Position numbers and translations under genes: made by a program. The notes beneath the pieces are model-generated. The model made no database searches, was not told the origin of the DNA, and saw nothing but the letters and a program-made list of their open reading frames with translations. Of a stretch of 33,108 nt of DNA, positions 15,405 to 24,416 are shown one piece after another. Location of the stretch: NCBI GenBank assembly GCA_021820965.1, contig JAKACZ010000049.1, forward strand, positions 1-33,108, read 5' to 3'. The stretch is from Bacillota bacterium (GTDB lineage Bacteria; Bacillota; Sulfobacillia; Sulfobacillales; Sulfobacillaceae). The first letter of the stretch is position 1; each line of letters begins with the position of its first letter.

Positions 15405-18400
15405 TTGGACTCTGGTTACTATCGGTTTCCCACCGTGCACGAAGACACTGTCGTCTTTGTTGCCGAAGACGATCTTTGGCAAGTCGACTGCACCGGCGGG
15501 CCGGCACGGCGGTTAACCGCCGGCCTTGGGTCGATTGCGCGTCCGCAATTCTCTCCGGACGGACAGTGGCTGGCGTTTACGGGCAAGGAGGAAGGGGACA
15601 CCGAAGTTTATGTCATGCCCAGCGATGGCGGTGAAGTGAGACGTTTAACATATCTTGGCAGCGACGCGGCGATTGTCGGATGGCATGCCGATGGTCGGAT
15701 TATCTTCTCGACATATTATGGCCACCCCTTTATGGCCTGGCGTTCACTGTACGCGGTGTCCAAAGACGGGGGCGAACCCGAGCCGCTGCCTTATGGCCGT
15801 GCCTCCTGGGTATCCTTTGGGCCGAGGGGTAGCGTGGTGCTGGGCCGTCCTACCACCAACTCCGCCTATTGGAAGCGATATCGCGGGGGCACCCGCGGCA
15901 TGCTTTGGATTGATGCGGGCGGCCAAGGCCGCTTTGAGAAATTCTCGCTCGAGGACGGCAGCGTTATCACCCCGCTCTGGATTGGAAGCCGGATTTACTT
16001 CATTTCTGACCACGAGGGCCATGCCAACCTCTATTCGATAAAATCGGACGGCAGCGATATTCAGCGCCACACTCACCACGACGACTACTATGTCCGCAAT
16101 ATCTCGACCGACGGTCGCTCCATTGTCTACCACGCCGGTGCGGACTTGTATTATTACGACCTGGCGAGCGATAGCGCACGCAGGATTCCGGTCAAATTCC
16201 GGTCCCAGGGGACTCAGCGCGAAATTAAACACGTTGATGCGGCGAACTACTGGTCGGAGTACGCGTTTACCAAAAACGACCAGAAGCTCTTGATTACCGC
16301 GCGCGGCAAATTGTTTCATCTGGCGCCCTTCGCCGGCCCGGTTTTGCCGCTGGGTACCCCCCAGGGGGTGCGATATCGATTGACCCGGGCAATCGATGAG
16401 TCCAACTTTCTGACTGTCTCCGACGAGGGTGGTGAAGACCGGCTGGAGATTCGCAGCATAGCCCCGGAACCGGCCCCTAACGTTGTTCCGGTTCCTTTCG
16501 ACACCGGGATTATTGATGAACTCAAAACGGCACCCAACGGGCAGTTTGCCGCGTTCTCCAACGAACGCATGGAACTATGGGTTCTCGACCTCAAGACGCT
16601 AGACTGCACCCCGATCGCCAAAACCGTACATGGCCATATTGCCGGCTTTGACTGGTCGCCAGATAGTCAATGGATTGCGTACGCTCTACCGGGAGAAGTC
16701 ACGACCCCCCTATTTCTCTATGGGTTGGCCACTAAAGTCTCCCATCAACTTACCAACCCTATACTCGCCGACCGCCGCCCATCCTTTGACCCGGAAGGCA
16801 AATTCTTATATTTCTTGTCGCGCCGCGTGTTTAAGCCGGTCTGGGACAACATGAAGTTTGATCTGGGATTCCCCAAGGGCGAAGTGCCGTGTGTCATACC
16901 CTTGGCCAAAGACACCACCTCACCCTTTATTCCGGACCCGGAGCCACTCATCGCCGCAAGCGACAAGTCCGACGACACAGGGAACGTCATCGTCCGCATT
17001 GACCTCGACGGCATTGATCAACGCGTCCTCTCCTTCCCGGTAGAGGAAGGCATCTACGGTGATATTGCGGGGGCCCACGGATCTGTTTTTTGGACCAAGC
17101 GGCCGCCGGGTCCGGATGAAAACAACACCTTAGCCGCTGGTCCGCCGCCGGCTGAGGATGAGCTGGTCCGCTTCGAGTTCAAGTCCCTCAAGGAAGATAC
17201 GGTCTTGAGCAAGATGACCAGTTTTTGCCTTTCCCCCGATCAGAAACTCTTGGCGGTGCGCAACGGCTCAGAGCTGCGCGTTGTCAAGGTCGGCGACAAG
17301 ATCGATCCCAAGGAGACCAAACCTGGCCGCGAGAGCGGCGTTGTCGACCTAGCCCGCATCCACGTCGCAGTGGAACAACTGGCCGAGTGGTACCAAATGC
17401 AACGCGAAGCCTGGCGGTGGATGCGGGAAATGTTTTGGGTCCCCGACATGGGCGGGGTGGATTGGGAGAACGTCTACCACCGTTACCGCAACCTCATGCC
17501 GCGGATCGCGACCCGCGGCGAATTCTCCGACTTGATATGGGAAATGCAGGGAGAACTGGGTTCGTCCCACGCTTATGAATTTGGCGGCCACTACCGCGCC
17601 GAGCCACAGCATCGCGTTGCCTTCCTGGGTGCTGACTACCGTTGGCAGCGCGATGCCAACGGTTACCGCATCACCCACCTGATCCGCGGGGATAGCGCCG
17701 ATTCGGCCAAAACTTCACCCTTGTTAACGCCGGGCGCCAACATCTCAGACCAGGACATTATCACGGCTATCGACGGGCAGCCCTTGGGGCCCGATTTGCC
17801 ACCCGGATCGCGGCTCATCGATCGGGCGGGCCAAGACGTCAGCATCTCCGTGCGAAGTGCCGACGACGGTGAACGTACAGTTACCGTACGGCCTCTCAAA
17901 ACGGAGATTCCCGCGCGATATCGTGAATGGGTCGATCAAAACCGCCATCTGGTACATGAGCGCACCAACGGCCGCGTGGGATATATCCACGTACCTAACA
18001 TGAGTAGTGCCGGGTTCGCAGAATTTCACCGGGGATACCTGGCGGAGTTCAACCGTCAGGGGCTCATTATCGACGTTCGCTACAACGGCGGCGGCATCGT
18101 ATCACCGCTACTTTTGGAAATGCTGGGAAGAAAACGTATTGCGTTTGCGCGGCTGCGTCAGGGCCATCTAGAGGCATATCCGTATCAAAGCCCCACCGGC
18201 GCCATGGTGGCGCTTACCAACGAACATGCCGGGTCTGACGGCGATATCTTCAGCCACGCGTTTAAGCTGATGAAACTGGGGCCGTTAATCGGAACCCGAA
18301 CGTGGGGCGGAGTCATCGGAATTAATCCCCGATATGCGTTGGTCGACTGGGGATCTACCTCTCAACCGGAAGACGCTTTCTGGTTTAAGGATGTCGGCCT

Positions 18401-18587
18401 GGGCGTCGAAAACTATGGAACCGATCCGGACATCCTCGTGGAAGAGACCCCGCATGCGATGGCCAAGGGTATTGACGAACAGTTGGAGCGGGCCATCCTC
18501 GAAATCGGAAAAATACTGGCGGACTTCGTGCCGCTGACTCCGGATTACGATCATCGACCCGATCGCCGGCCAACACCGCTTCCATAG
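15405..18587 (+). CDS. Tricorn protease homologue
   Basis: This protein of about 1060 residues has the full tricorn layout: an N-terminal six-bladed propeller with SPDGQWLAF-like repeats, a second seven-bladed propeller (about 310-650), a PDZ-like domain (about 735-830) and a C-terminal serine protease domain. The expected catalytic residues are present: His722 in SSHAYEFGG, Ser944 in GSDGD and Glu1002 in VENYG. They sit 21-24 positions before the Thermoplasma tricorn numbers (746, 965, 1023). Tricorn trims peptides released by large ATP-dependent proteases. The TTG at 15405 is preferred because AGGAGG ends nine bases upstream and homologues begin with xSGYYRFP. The in-frame GTG at 15396 abuts the ribosome site. 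A strong terminator follows. Confidence 0.92.
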   Translation: MDSGYYRFPTVHEDTVVFVAEDDLWQVDCTGGPARRLTAGLGSIARPQFSPDGQWLAFTGKEEGDTEVYVMPSDGGEVRRLTYLGSDAAIVGWHADGRIIFSTYYGHPFMAWRSLYAVSKDGGEPEPLPYGRASWVSFGPRGSVVLGRPTTNSAYWKRYRGGTRGMLWIDAGGQGRFEKFSLEDGSVITPLWIGSRIYFISDHEGHANLYSIKSDGSDIQRHTHHDDYYVRNISTDGRSIVYHAGADLYYYDLASDSARRIPVKFRSQGTQREIKHVDAANYWSEYAFTKNDQKLLITARGKLFHLAPFAGPVLPLGTPQGVRYRLTRAIDESNFLTVSDEGGEDRLEIRSIAPEPAPNVVPVPFDTGIIDELKTAPNGQFAAFSNERMELWVLDLKTLDCTPIAKTVHGHIAGFDWSPDSQWIAYALPGEVTTPLFLYGLATKVSHQLTNPILADRRPSFDPEGKFLYFLSRRVFKPVWDNMKFDLGFPKGEVPCVIPLAKDTTSPFIPDPEPLIAASDKSDDTGNVIVRIDLDGIDQRVLSFPVEEGIYGDIAGAHGSVFWTKRPPGPDENNTLAAGPPPAEDELVRFEFKSLKEDTVLSKMTSFCLSPDQKLLAVRNGSELRVVKVGDKIDPKETKPGRESGVVDLARIHVAVEQLAEWYQMQREAWRWMREMFWVPDMGGVDWENVYHRYRNLMPRIATRGEFSDLIWEMQGELGSSHAYEFGGHYRAEPQHRVAFLGADYRWQRDANGYRITHLIRGDSADSAKTSPLLTPGANISDQDIITAIDGQPLGPDLPPGSRLIDRAGQDVSISVRSADDGERTVTVRPLKTEIPARYREWVDQNRHLVHERTNGRVGYIHVPNMSSAGFAEFHRGYLAEFNRQGLIIDVRYNGGGIVSPLLLEMLGRKRIAFARLRQGHLEAYPYQSPTGAMVALTNEHAGSDGDIFSHAFKLMKLGPLIGTRTWGGVIGINPRYALVDWGSTSQPEDAFWFKDVGLGVENYGTDPDILVEETPHAMAKGIDEQLERAILEIGKILADFVPLTPDYDHRPDRRPTPLP

Positions 18588-18597
18588 CAACGGAAAG

Positions 18598-18628
18598 CCG
18601 GGCAGTACCAAACTGCCCGGTTCTCTTT
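18598..18628 (+). terminator. Intrinsic terminator of the tricorn gene
   Basis: CCGGGCAGT (18598-18606) pairs perfectly with ACTGCCCGG (18612-18620) around a five-base loop and is followed by TTCTCTTT. It lies 11 bases after the stop codon. Confidence 0.85.
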
Positions 18629-18705
18629 GTGTTGCCACACCGCATAGTGTTTAGGCACAAAACGATCGGATCGGTTACCATGGGAGGGCGACGGAGGCGA
18701 ATGGA

Positions 18706-19746
18706 ATGCTCATTGGGCGTCAGTCCTTGAATTGGATCCGGGAATACTTCCAGGTTGTCAGGCCCGAGGTTATTCGGGGCCTTGCCCCCATAAAGCGTCG
18801 GGCACTCGCGATTCCCAATGCCGAGCTTCGCGCCCAGGCGCTCGACTCTTTGAAAACCAAGCAATTTCACTGTGAGGGAGGCGGTATCTTTTCGGCACCA
18901 TCGCGCGATCCCGGCGGGTGCCTGTTCTCGTTTGTAGTGCCGTACCAGACCCTATGCGACTATCTTGATACGGTAACCGACCGCGGCCCATCGCAAGATC
19001 CGGAGAACTTGCGGCAGTTACACCAGGCGTTGGTTGATGCCATCCACCCCGAGACACCGCTCCACGACTATTACGCACATCATCCCAGTCGGGACGATGG
19101 CGGTTATGCAGCGTCGTTAGTTCAAGACGCCCGCCAAAGTCTCACTCAGTTTCCGGGTCTCATGTCGGTTCTCGGCCCAATGCAGCGTTTGGTGGACCTC
19201 TATGTCGACCTCCAGGTGTACAAGCATGGACCCCCTCATGAACGCGTCAGCCGACTGACGCGTTGGTATGAGAACAACGCGCCCAGGCAGGCGGATCTGA
19301 GCTGGTGGGAATTTTCCGCGGCGTGCGGCTCGACATTGGGGCTCTTCGCCTTGCTGAACCTGGCGCTTGCCCCAGCCCCATCCCTCTTTGAGGTTGAGGA
19401 GGTTACCGGACTGTATTTCCCGTGGATTGGCGCGCTTCACATTCTCCTGGACTACTACGTCGATCAGGAGGAAGACGACTTGGGCGGCGACCTGAACTTC
19501 ATCACCTATTATCCTTCGGAGGCGGACGCTATCCGGGGAATCCGACGCATTTACCGGCAAACTCTGGACCGAGCCGCCGCACTGGCGGACGCCCCGTTTC
19601 ATCAATACGTCGCCCGCGGCCTTTTAGGCTTTTATCTCTCTGACCGAAAAATCCGTGCCCGGATTGCCGCCCTCAAGCTGTTGGCCAGCGGCGGACCGCT
19701 CAGCCTGGGGATCTACGTGGCGGCATTGGTCGGCCGCTCTCCGTGA
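18706..19746 (+). CDS. ytpB: YtpB-like class IB terpene synthase (DUF2600)
   Basis: This 346-residue, mostly helical protein belongs to the DUF2600 family founded by Bacillus YtpB, tetraprenyl-beta-curcumene synthase, which makes a C35 terpene from heptaprenyl diphosphate. The Asp-rich motif DYLDTVTD (85-92) and the second acidic cluster DYYVDQEED (249-257) would bind the Mg-diphosphate. The family run FVVPYQTLCDYLD is clear. GGAGGCG precedes the ATG. The gene follows the tricorn terminator, so it probably has its own promoter, and it converges on recQ. Products of this family feed sesquarterpene or hopanoid-like membrane lipids, plausible in an acidophile. The exact chain length used cannot be told from sequence. 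Confidence 0.85.
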   Translation: MLIGRQSLNWIREYFQVVRPEVIRGLAPIKRRALAIPNAELRAQALDSLKTKQFHCEGGGIFSAPSRDPGGCLFSFVVPYQTLCDYLDTVTDRGPSQDPENLRQLHQALVDAIHPETPLHDYYAHHPSRDDGGYAASLVQDARQSLTQFPGLMSVLGPMQRLVDLYVDLQVYKHGPPHERVSRLTRWYENNAPRQADLSWWEFSAACGSTLGLFALLNLALAPAPSLFEVEEVTGLYFPWIGALHILLDYYVDQEEDDLGGDLNFITYYPSEADAIRGIRRIYRQTLDRAAALADAPFHQYVARGLLGFYLSDRKIRARIAALKLLASGGPLSLGIYVAALVGRSP

Positions 19747-19880
19747 AGTCGAACCCAAATGGCGTTTTACGTCGCACCTGAATAGTAAGTGTTTTTGCAT
19801 TGTGGCCAATGGCGGCAATCCAACCGCTTGACCTCTATCCGCTGCCGTGGGGATTTTCGGCTAAAACCGCAGCTCGACCC

Positions 19881-21947
19881 TTAATATCGTTCTTGGACAT
19901 GCGCTCGTCGCAGGAAAACAGCACGGGCAACGTCCCACTGGTCAAATCCGAACCGGCCTGAGGCCGCCTCGAAAAGGGGCCTGAGCCGCGCCGACCCCAG
20001 CTTTTGCATGAGTGCCGACATGAGTTGATATTCCTCGTCCGAAAACCACTGACCGACATAAGAAGCCCATTCCGCCTCGGGAGACGATTGGATCCAGTCG
20101 GTAAGGTAGCGGCGAACGGTGCTGGCACTGCGGCCCACATCGTCCACCACACGCTCCCACGGGGTGCCGGCCCGAAAGTGCCAAATCGATCGGTCTCGCG
20201 CCGACGTTGGGTCTAAGGCAGTTAATCCCGACTCACCATCGTCGCCGCGTGTTTCCCGCAGGAGCTCCAACAGTTCCGCGCCGTACCGTTTGAGGCGTTT
20301 TGGGCCCATACCGCGGCAGCGCGATAGGGCGGCGGCATCCTGCGGCCGTTTCACCGCCAGCCCGACGAGGTCGCGGTCACTTAACACAATGTACGGCTCG
20401 ACGCCTTGTTGGCGTGCCCGATTGAGCCGCCAGGCCCGCAACCGATCGATCAGCGACAGATCTGGCCGCTGAAGACCGCTCACTCCGCCCTTGGTGACAC
20501 ACTGGTCGCAACAGCGCTGGGTTCCCGGAGTTGATTGGCCGTAATATTGGAGGAGCATCTGCCGCCTACAGCCCGGAGCGTCCAAGTACTGCAGCATAGC
20601 CGCAAAAAGTGTCTGGCGCTCCCGCCAAAACTGATCAAGGCGGTGAGCTACCGCCTGAACGTGCGGGCCGATCTCGCGCAGGCGCATAACTCTAAGCCCT
20701 GTCGGCGCACTGCCGATGCTAACCAGGCCTCGATCCTCCAACACAGAAAACAACACGGCGGGACGAACGTCGCCGTCCTCCACTTCCCAAATAACCGCAC
20801 GCTCCAACGGCTGCCGTTCAATCCGGTCCAACACCGTTTGTACCCACTGGGGATCGGGACGATCCTCGCGAATCCAGCGCTCACGCCGATACACGTCAAT
20901 TGGTTGCACAACCATGATAGCGGATGCGGGCTGTCCGTCCCGGCCGGCTCGTCCGATTTCCTGATAATACGCGTCAAGCGATTCCGGCACGGCAACATGG
21001 ACCACCGCCCGGATATCGCCACGGTCGATACCCATGCCAAAGGCCGTAGTGGCTGTCACCACACGGATTTGCCGCCGGGAAAATTTATGTTCGATGGACC
21101 TTCGAATTACCGCATCTAGACCAGCGTGGTAGGCCGCCACTGGTTCGCGAAGATGGCGGCCAAGATATTCTGCCCAGCGTTCGGTCGCGCGGCGGCTGCC
21201 GGCATACACAACGACCGCCCCGGTCGACCCTTTTGCCAGTTCTCCAACGCGCCGCCGTTGCGCCACCGGACTTTCCGCTGTTTCCACCGCAAGAAAGATA
21301 TTGGGCCGATCAACCGGTCCTTGCACCAGCGTAAACGGTTCCGATTCAGCTGTAAGATGCCAGCGTATGTCCGCCTTGACCCGGTCAGTGGCGGTCGCGG
21401 TAAGGGCCAGCAATTGAGGACTGCCGACCCAATCGCGGAAAGCCCGAATGCGCCGATAGTTGGGGCGGAAGTCGTAGCCCCATTCGGAGATGCAATGAGC
21501 CTCGTCCACCACCAGGAGTTTCGGCGGTACGCGCTTTAGCAGGGCGCGAAACCGGTCTTCAAAAAGACGTTCGGGCGCGACATAAAGCAAATGCAGCGCC
21601 CCGTTCTCCCATGATGTCAAGACATCCTTTTGCTGAGTTTGAGAAAGCTGTCCGGTCAGCGCTCGCGCCTGAATGTTCAGCTCCGCCATCCGTTCCTCCT
21701 GGTAATGCATCAGTGCCACCAACGGCGATACCACCAGCACGGGTTCCTCCCAATATAGTGCCGGCAGCTGATAGCACAGCGATTTGCCGGCTCCGGTTGA
21801 CACGACCGCTAAGACCGACTGGCCCGACAACAGACGAGCGATAACGTCGGCTTGAAAGGGTCGAAGCGCCGCGATGCGAAACCGGGCCGATACAATGCCC
21901 AACAGGCGTTCCCGCTGAACGCGTGTTAAACGGGGAAAATCCGTCAT
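19881..21947 (-). CDS. recQ: RecQ-family ATP-dependent DNA helicase
   Basis: This 688-residue superfamily-2 helicase for DNA repair has a Q-motif-like LRPFQ (29-33), Walker A GAGKS (52-56), DEAH box (148-151), TATAT (motif III) and the arginine-finger motif GRAGRDG (332-338). A winged-helix-like segment (about 383-425) precedes a zinc cluster with Cys460, 479, 480 and 483, followed by an HRDC domain (about 497-567) and a C-terminal helix-turn-helix (about 582-620) of the HTH_40 type. The winged-helix-before-zinc order differs from the canonical RecQ order. The frame is open to 22037, but the ATG at 21947 forms an ATGA overlap with the upstream exonuclease, which decides the start. It is the last gene of a four-gene operon. 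Confidence 0.92.
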   Translation of the reverse strand: MTDFPRLTRVQRERLLGIVSARFRIAALRPFQADVIARLLSGQSVLAVVSTGAGKSLCYQLPALYWEEPVLVVSPLVALMHYQEERMAELNIQARALTGQLSQTQQKDVLTSWENGALHLLYVAPERLFEDRFRALLKRVPPKLLVVDEAHCISEWGYDFRPNYRRIRAFRDWVGSPQLLALTATATDRVKADIRWHLTAESEPFTLVQGPVDRPNIFLAVETAESPVAQRRRVGELAKGSTGAVVVYAGSRRATERWAEYLGRHLREPVAAYHAGLDAVIRRSIEHKFSRRQIRVVTATTAFGMGIDRGDIRAVVHVAVPESLDAYYQEIGRAGRDGQPASAIMVVQPIDVYRRERWIREDRPDPQWVQTVLDRIERQPLERAVIWEVEDGDVRPAVLFSVLEDRGLVSIGSAPTGLRVMRLREIGPHVQAVAHRLDQFWRERQTLFAAMLQYLDAPGCRRQMLLQYYGQSTPGTQRCCDQCVTKGGVSGLQRPDLSLIDRLRAWRLNRARQQGVEPYIVLSDRDLVGLAVKRPQDAAALSRCRGMGPKRLKRYGAELLELLRETRGDDGESGLTALDPTSARDRSIWHFRAGTPWERVVDDVGRSASTVRRYLTDWIQSSPEAEWASYVGQWFSDEEYQLMSALMQKLGSARLRPLFEAASGRFGFDQWDVARAVFLRRAHVQERY

Positions 21948-22753
21948 GCCAACCCGCGCGCGCGACGCTCTTGGTCTAGGGCTTTCCAGACATCGCGAAA
22001 GCTGTCCCACTGGTTGGATTCGTCCTCCGCGATCCACCGCCAGGCGCTGGCCGACAATGTTTGCATCCCGCCATCGTCAAGCCATCCGCGGTGATGGGCA
22101 TAGTGCATGAAAATCAGGGTGGTGGTGAGCACATCGTGACTGCAGTATTGGCGGATCCGTTCAATCTGGCCGCTTTCAAAAAGATTCACCACATCTTGGC
22201 CATCCACATCCAACTTCCCCGGCACGCCCATCATGAGCGCCATTTCATCTAAACTCACCCGCGCGGATGCCCCATAGCCACTCAAAACATCCATCAAATC
22301 CAGGTGCGATTCTTCATCATAACGCTTCCGGTACCCGTGGTACGGCTCACCAATCTTATAAAAACCGGGGGTGGCGATACCATGTGCCATCGCGCGGTAC
22401 AAAAGGGTGGGAAGGTCAAAACCGGATGTGTTCCAACCCACCAGCCTCGGCGCCAATTCGTCAATGACCTGAAAGAAGTCGCGCAATAACACCGCTTCTC
22501 CATCAAGAACGTCGCCTAAAGGCCCCAGACGGCGTAGCACCCCACTGTCATCGATGAGTGCCGCGGAGATGGCCACTACCTGGTGAAACGGCGGCTTTAG
22601 AAATTCCGATTGTCCGCCTGTCTGTTCCTTGCGTGCCTCAGCCATCTGCCTTCGTACAGCACTGTCAGAAACCCCGGCATCAAGTTGGAGCCAGCGCCGA
22701 CCCATGGCCGGATCGGGCACAGTCTCAACGTCAAATACCATCCAGTAACGCAT
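21944..22753 (-). CDS. PolB-type 3'-5' exonuclease (DNA_pol_B_exo2 family)
   Basis: This 269-residue protein carries the three exonuclease motifs of the DnaQ-like fold: ExoI FDVETVPD with Asp8 and Glu10, ExoII GWNTSGFDLP with Asp113, and ExoIII YCSHD with Tyr203 and Asp207. All four acidic ligands for the two metal ions are present. It matches the stand-alone predicted PolB-like exonucleases that lack a polymerase domain. Its stop overlaps the recQ start, so the nuclease and the helicase are made together, suggesting joint end processing in repair. It lies 33 bases after the J-domain gene. Substrate (DNA or RNA) is not shown. Confidence 0.88.
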   Translation of the reverse strand: MRYWMVFDVETVPDPAMGRRWLQLDAGVSDSAVRRQMAEARKEQTGGQSEFLKPPFHQVVAISAALIDDSGVLRRLGPLGDVLDGEAVLLRDFFQVIDELAPRLVGWNTSGFDLPTLLYRAMAHGIATPGFYKIGEPYHGYRKRYDEESHLDLMDVLSGYGASARVSLDEMALMMGVPGKLDVDGQDVVNLFESGQIERIRQYCSHDVLTTTLIFMHYAHHRGWLDDGGMQTLSASAWRWIAEDESNQWDSFRDVWKALDQERRARGLA

Positions 22754-22786
22754 TTGGCATCCTCCTGACCGTTCCCCGGCTCGGCC

Positions 22787-23182
22787 TCAACCCCATCCGC
22801 GCCGGCGGTGCACCGGGCAGTATCCGGACAAGGACTCATCACATCGCGAGCATAAGGGTGCGCCGCAGACGGTGCAGTAAATGACGGCCCAGCGTTGGTG
22901 CGCCCGGCATTGAAGTTCGCGATAGTCAACCGGCCTGAACGGTCGGTCGTACCGCGGAGGCGGGGGCGGCGGGGCTTTGGCGCGCCCTTGAACAATTTCC
23001 TGGTATGCCCAAGTCACCTCTTTCATAATTTCTTCATGTCGGGCCTGCTCGGCCGGGTTAGACGCAAATTGATCGGGATGGTTCAATCGCACCAGCCGCA
23101 GGTACTGCGCCCGCACCATCTCCACTGGCGATCCAGCCGGAATACCAAGAATGCCCCAGGCATCGCGCGCGGGTCGGTTCAT
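22787..23182 (-). CDS. J-domain protein with a B-box-like zinc finger
   Basis: This 131-residue protein has two modules joined by a Pro-rich linker (PPPPPP at 71-76). The N-terminal J domain (about 5-65) has the HPD tripeptide (35-37) needed to stimulate the ATPase of DnaK. The C-terminal module places Cys92, His95, Cys103, Cys106, Cys111, Cys114, Cys122 and His125 with spacing C-x2-H-x7-C-x2-C-x4-C-x2-C-x7-C-x2-H, very close to a B-box zinc finger. It probably recruits DnaK to a partner held by the zinc finger. Its start overlaps the preceding gene by ATGA, and the exonuclease follows after 33 bases. No G/F region or DnaJ zinc domain is present, so it is not DnaJ. Confidence 0.85.
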   Translation of the reverse strand: MNRPARDAWGILGIPAGSPVEMVRAQYLRLVRLNHPDQFASNPAEQARHEEIMKEVTWAYQEIVQGRAKAPPPPPPRYDRPFRPVDYRELQCRAHQRWAVIYCTVCGAPLCSRCDESLSGYCPVHRRRGWG

Positions 23183-24348
23183 GGGTGCAAGGCCCCGTCA
23201 AGCGCCTGACCCAAGTCTTCCAACAAGTCTTGAGTATCTTCGATACCGACTGACAGCCGGATAAGTCCGTCGGAAATTCCCCGCCGGTCACGTTCGTGTT
23301 TGGGTACGGCGGCATGGGTCATGGTGGCGGGGTGGCCGGCCAGTGATTCCACCCCACCCAAACTCTCAGCCAGAGAAAACACGGTTAACCGGTTTAGTAC
23401 GGCAGCGGCCTGGGCCAGCGGTTGCCTGTGTTCAGCGGACTTTAGGACCAAGCTGACCATGCCGCCCGGCGTTCGCATTTGCCGCGAAGCGATTTGAGAT
23501 TGAAACCCGGGGTAATAGACCGTCTCCACCGCCGGATGCGCGACCAAATATTCCGCGACTTTAGCGGCATTCTCCGCATGCCGTTCCATGCGGATGCCCA
23601 GCGTCTTAATCCCTCGATGGGTCAGCCAGGCCTCAAACGGCCCTAGTGTGGCCCCGGTGGTGTTGCGGATGCATCGTAGTCGGTCCAGTAGCTCGCTATC
23701 GCGTGCCACCACCGCCCCCCCAATCACATCGGAGTGTCCTCCAATGTATTTAGTGGTGGAGTGCACCACTACATCGGCGCCTAGGTCGAGCGGATTTTGG
23801 TTATACGGCGACGCGAAGGTGTTGTCAACCACCAATAGCGCACGCTGACGCTTGACCAAAACCGCCACCTCGGCAATGTCGATGACGTGCAAAAGCGGGT
23901 TGGACGGCGTCTCCATCCACACAACTCTTGGCTGCTTTTTGGTCAGCGTCTCTTCAAGATCCTGCCGTTGCGCAAAGTCCACGTAGTCAGTCTCCATCCC
24001 CTGCCCTCGGTATACCCGCTCCAACAGCCGATAGACGCCGCCATAAAGGTCCTCGGCGGCCAGCACCCGATCTCCCGTGGCGAAAAGCCGCAAAATGGCG
24101 TCACTGGCAGCCATTCCCGAGGCGAAGGCCACCGCTCCCTCACCGTGCTCCAAGGAAGCCAAAGCCTCTTCCAACGCTTCACGAGTCGGATTGTCGTTGC
24201 GTCCATATTCGTAACCCAGATGCTCACCCAGACGGGGCTGAGTATACGTCGACGTGAGATACAGCGGGGGAACGGTTGCACCGGTGACGGGGTCCGGCTC
24301 TTGTCCTTTGTGGATGGCACGCGTATGAAATCCCTGATGGTTCGGCAC
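23179..24348 (-). CDS. Cystathionine gamma-synthase / gamma-lyase family PLP enzyme
   Basis: This 389-residue Cys/Met-metabolism enzyme has the Schiff-base lysine in HSTTKYIGGHSD (Lys200), the YGRNDNPT phosphate-contact motif, the FASGMAA loop and the SLGGVESL region. The family includes MetB, MccB/MGL and O-acetylhomoserine enzymes. Sequence alone does not separate gamma-synthase from gamma-lyase, so no symbol is given. The GTG start at 24348 has GGAGGGAG about six bases upstream. It heads the operon with the J-domain protein, exonuclease and RecQ. A perfect 9-bp inverted repeat overlaps its upstream region. Confidence 0.9.
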   Translation of the reverse strand: MPNHQGFHTRAIHKGQEPDPVTGATVPPLYLTSTYTQPRLGEHLGYEYGRNDNPTREALEEALASLEHGEGAVAFASGMAASDAILRLFATGDRVLAAEDLYGGVYRLLERVYRGQGMETDYVDFAQRQDLEETLTKKQPRVVWMETPSNPLLHVIDIAEVAVLVKRQRALLVVDNTFASPYNQNPLDLGADVVVHSTTKYIGGHSDVIGGAVVARDSELLDRLRCIRNTTGATLGPFEAWLTHRGIKTLGIRMERHAENAAKVAEYLVAHPAVETVYYPGFQSQIASRQMRTPGGMVSLVLKSAEHRQPLAQAAAVLNRLTVFSLAESLGGVESLAGHPATMTHAAVPKHERDRRGISDGLIRLSVGIEDTQDLLEDLGQALDGALHP

Positions 24349-24358
24349 GAATCTCCCT

Positions 24359-24382
24359 CCTGGTTAATCCCATTTAACCAGG
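24359..24382 (-). promoter_or_regulatory. Perfect inverted repeat upstream of the cystathionine synthase gene
   Basis: CCTGGTTAA (24359-24367) and TTAACCAGG (24374-24382) form a 9-bp perfect palindrome with a six-base spacer. It directly abuts the AGGGAG ribosome-binding site of the minus-strand gene. It could be an operator, or an mRNA hairpin limiting ribosome access. No U-run follows, so it is not a typical terminator of the preceding gene. Confidence 0.6.
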
Positions 24383-24416
24383 ATGGTCGTCAAATGAAAA
24401 GCGGAAACGAGCGGCG

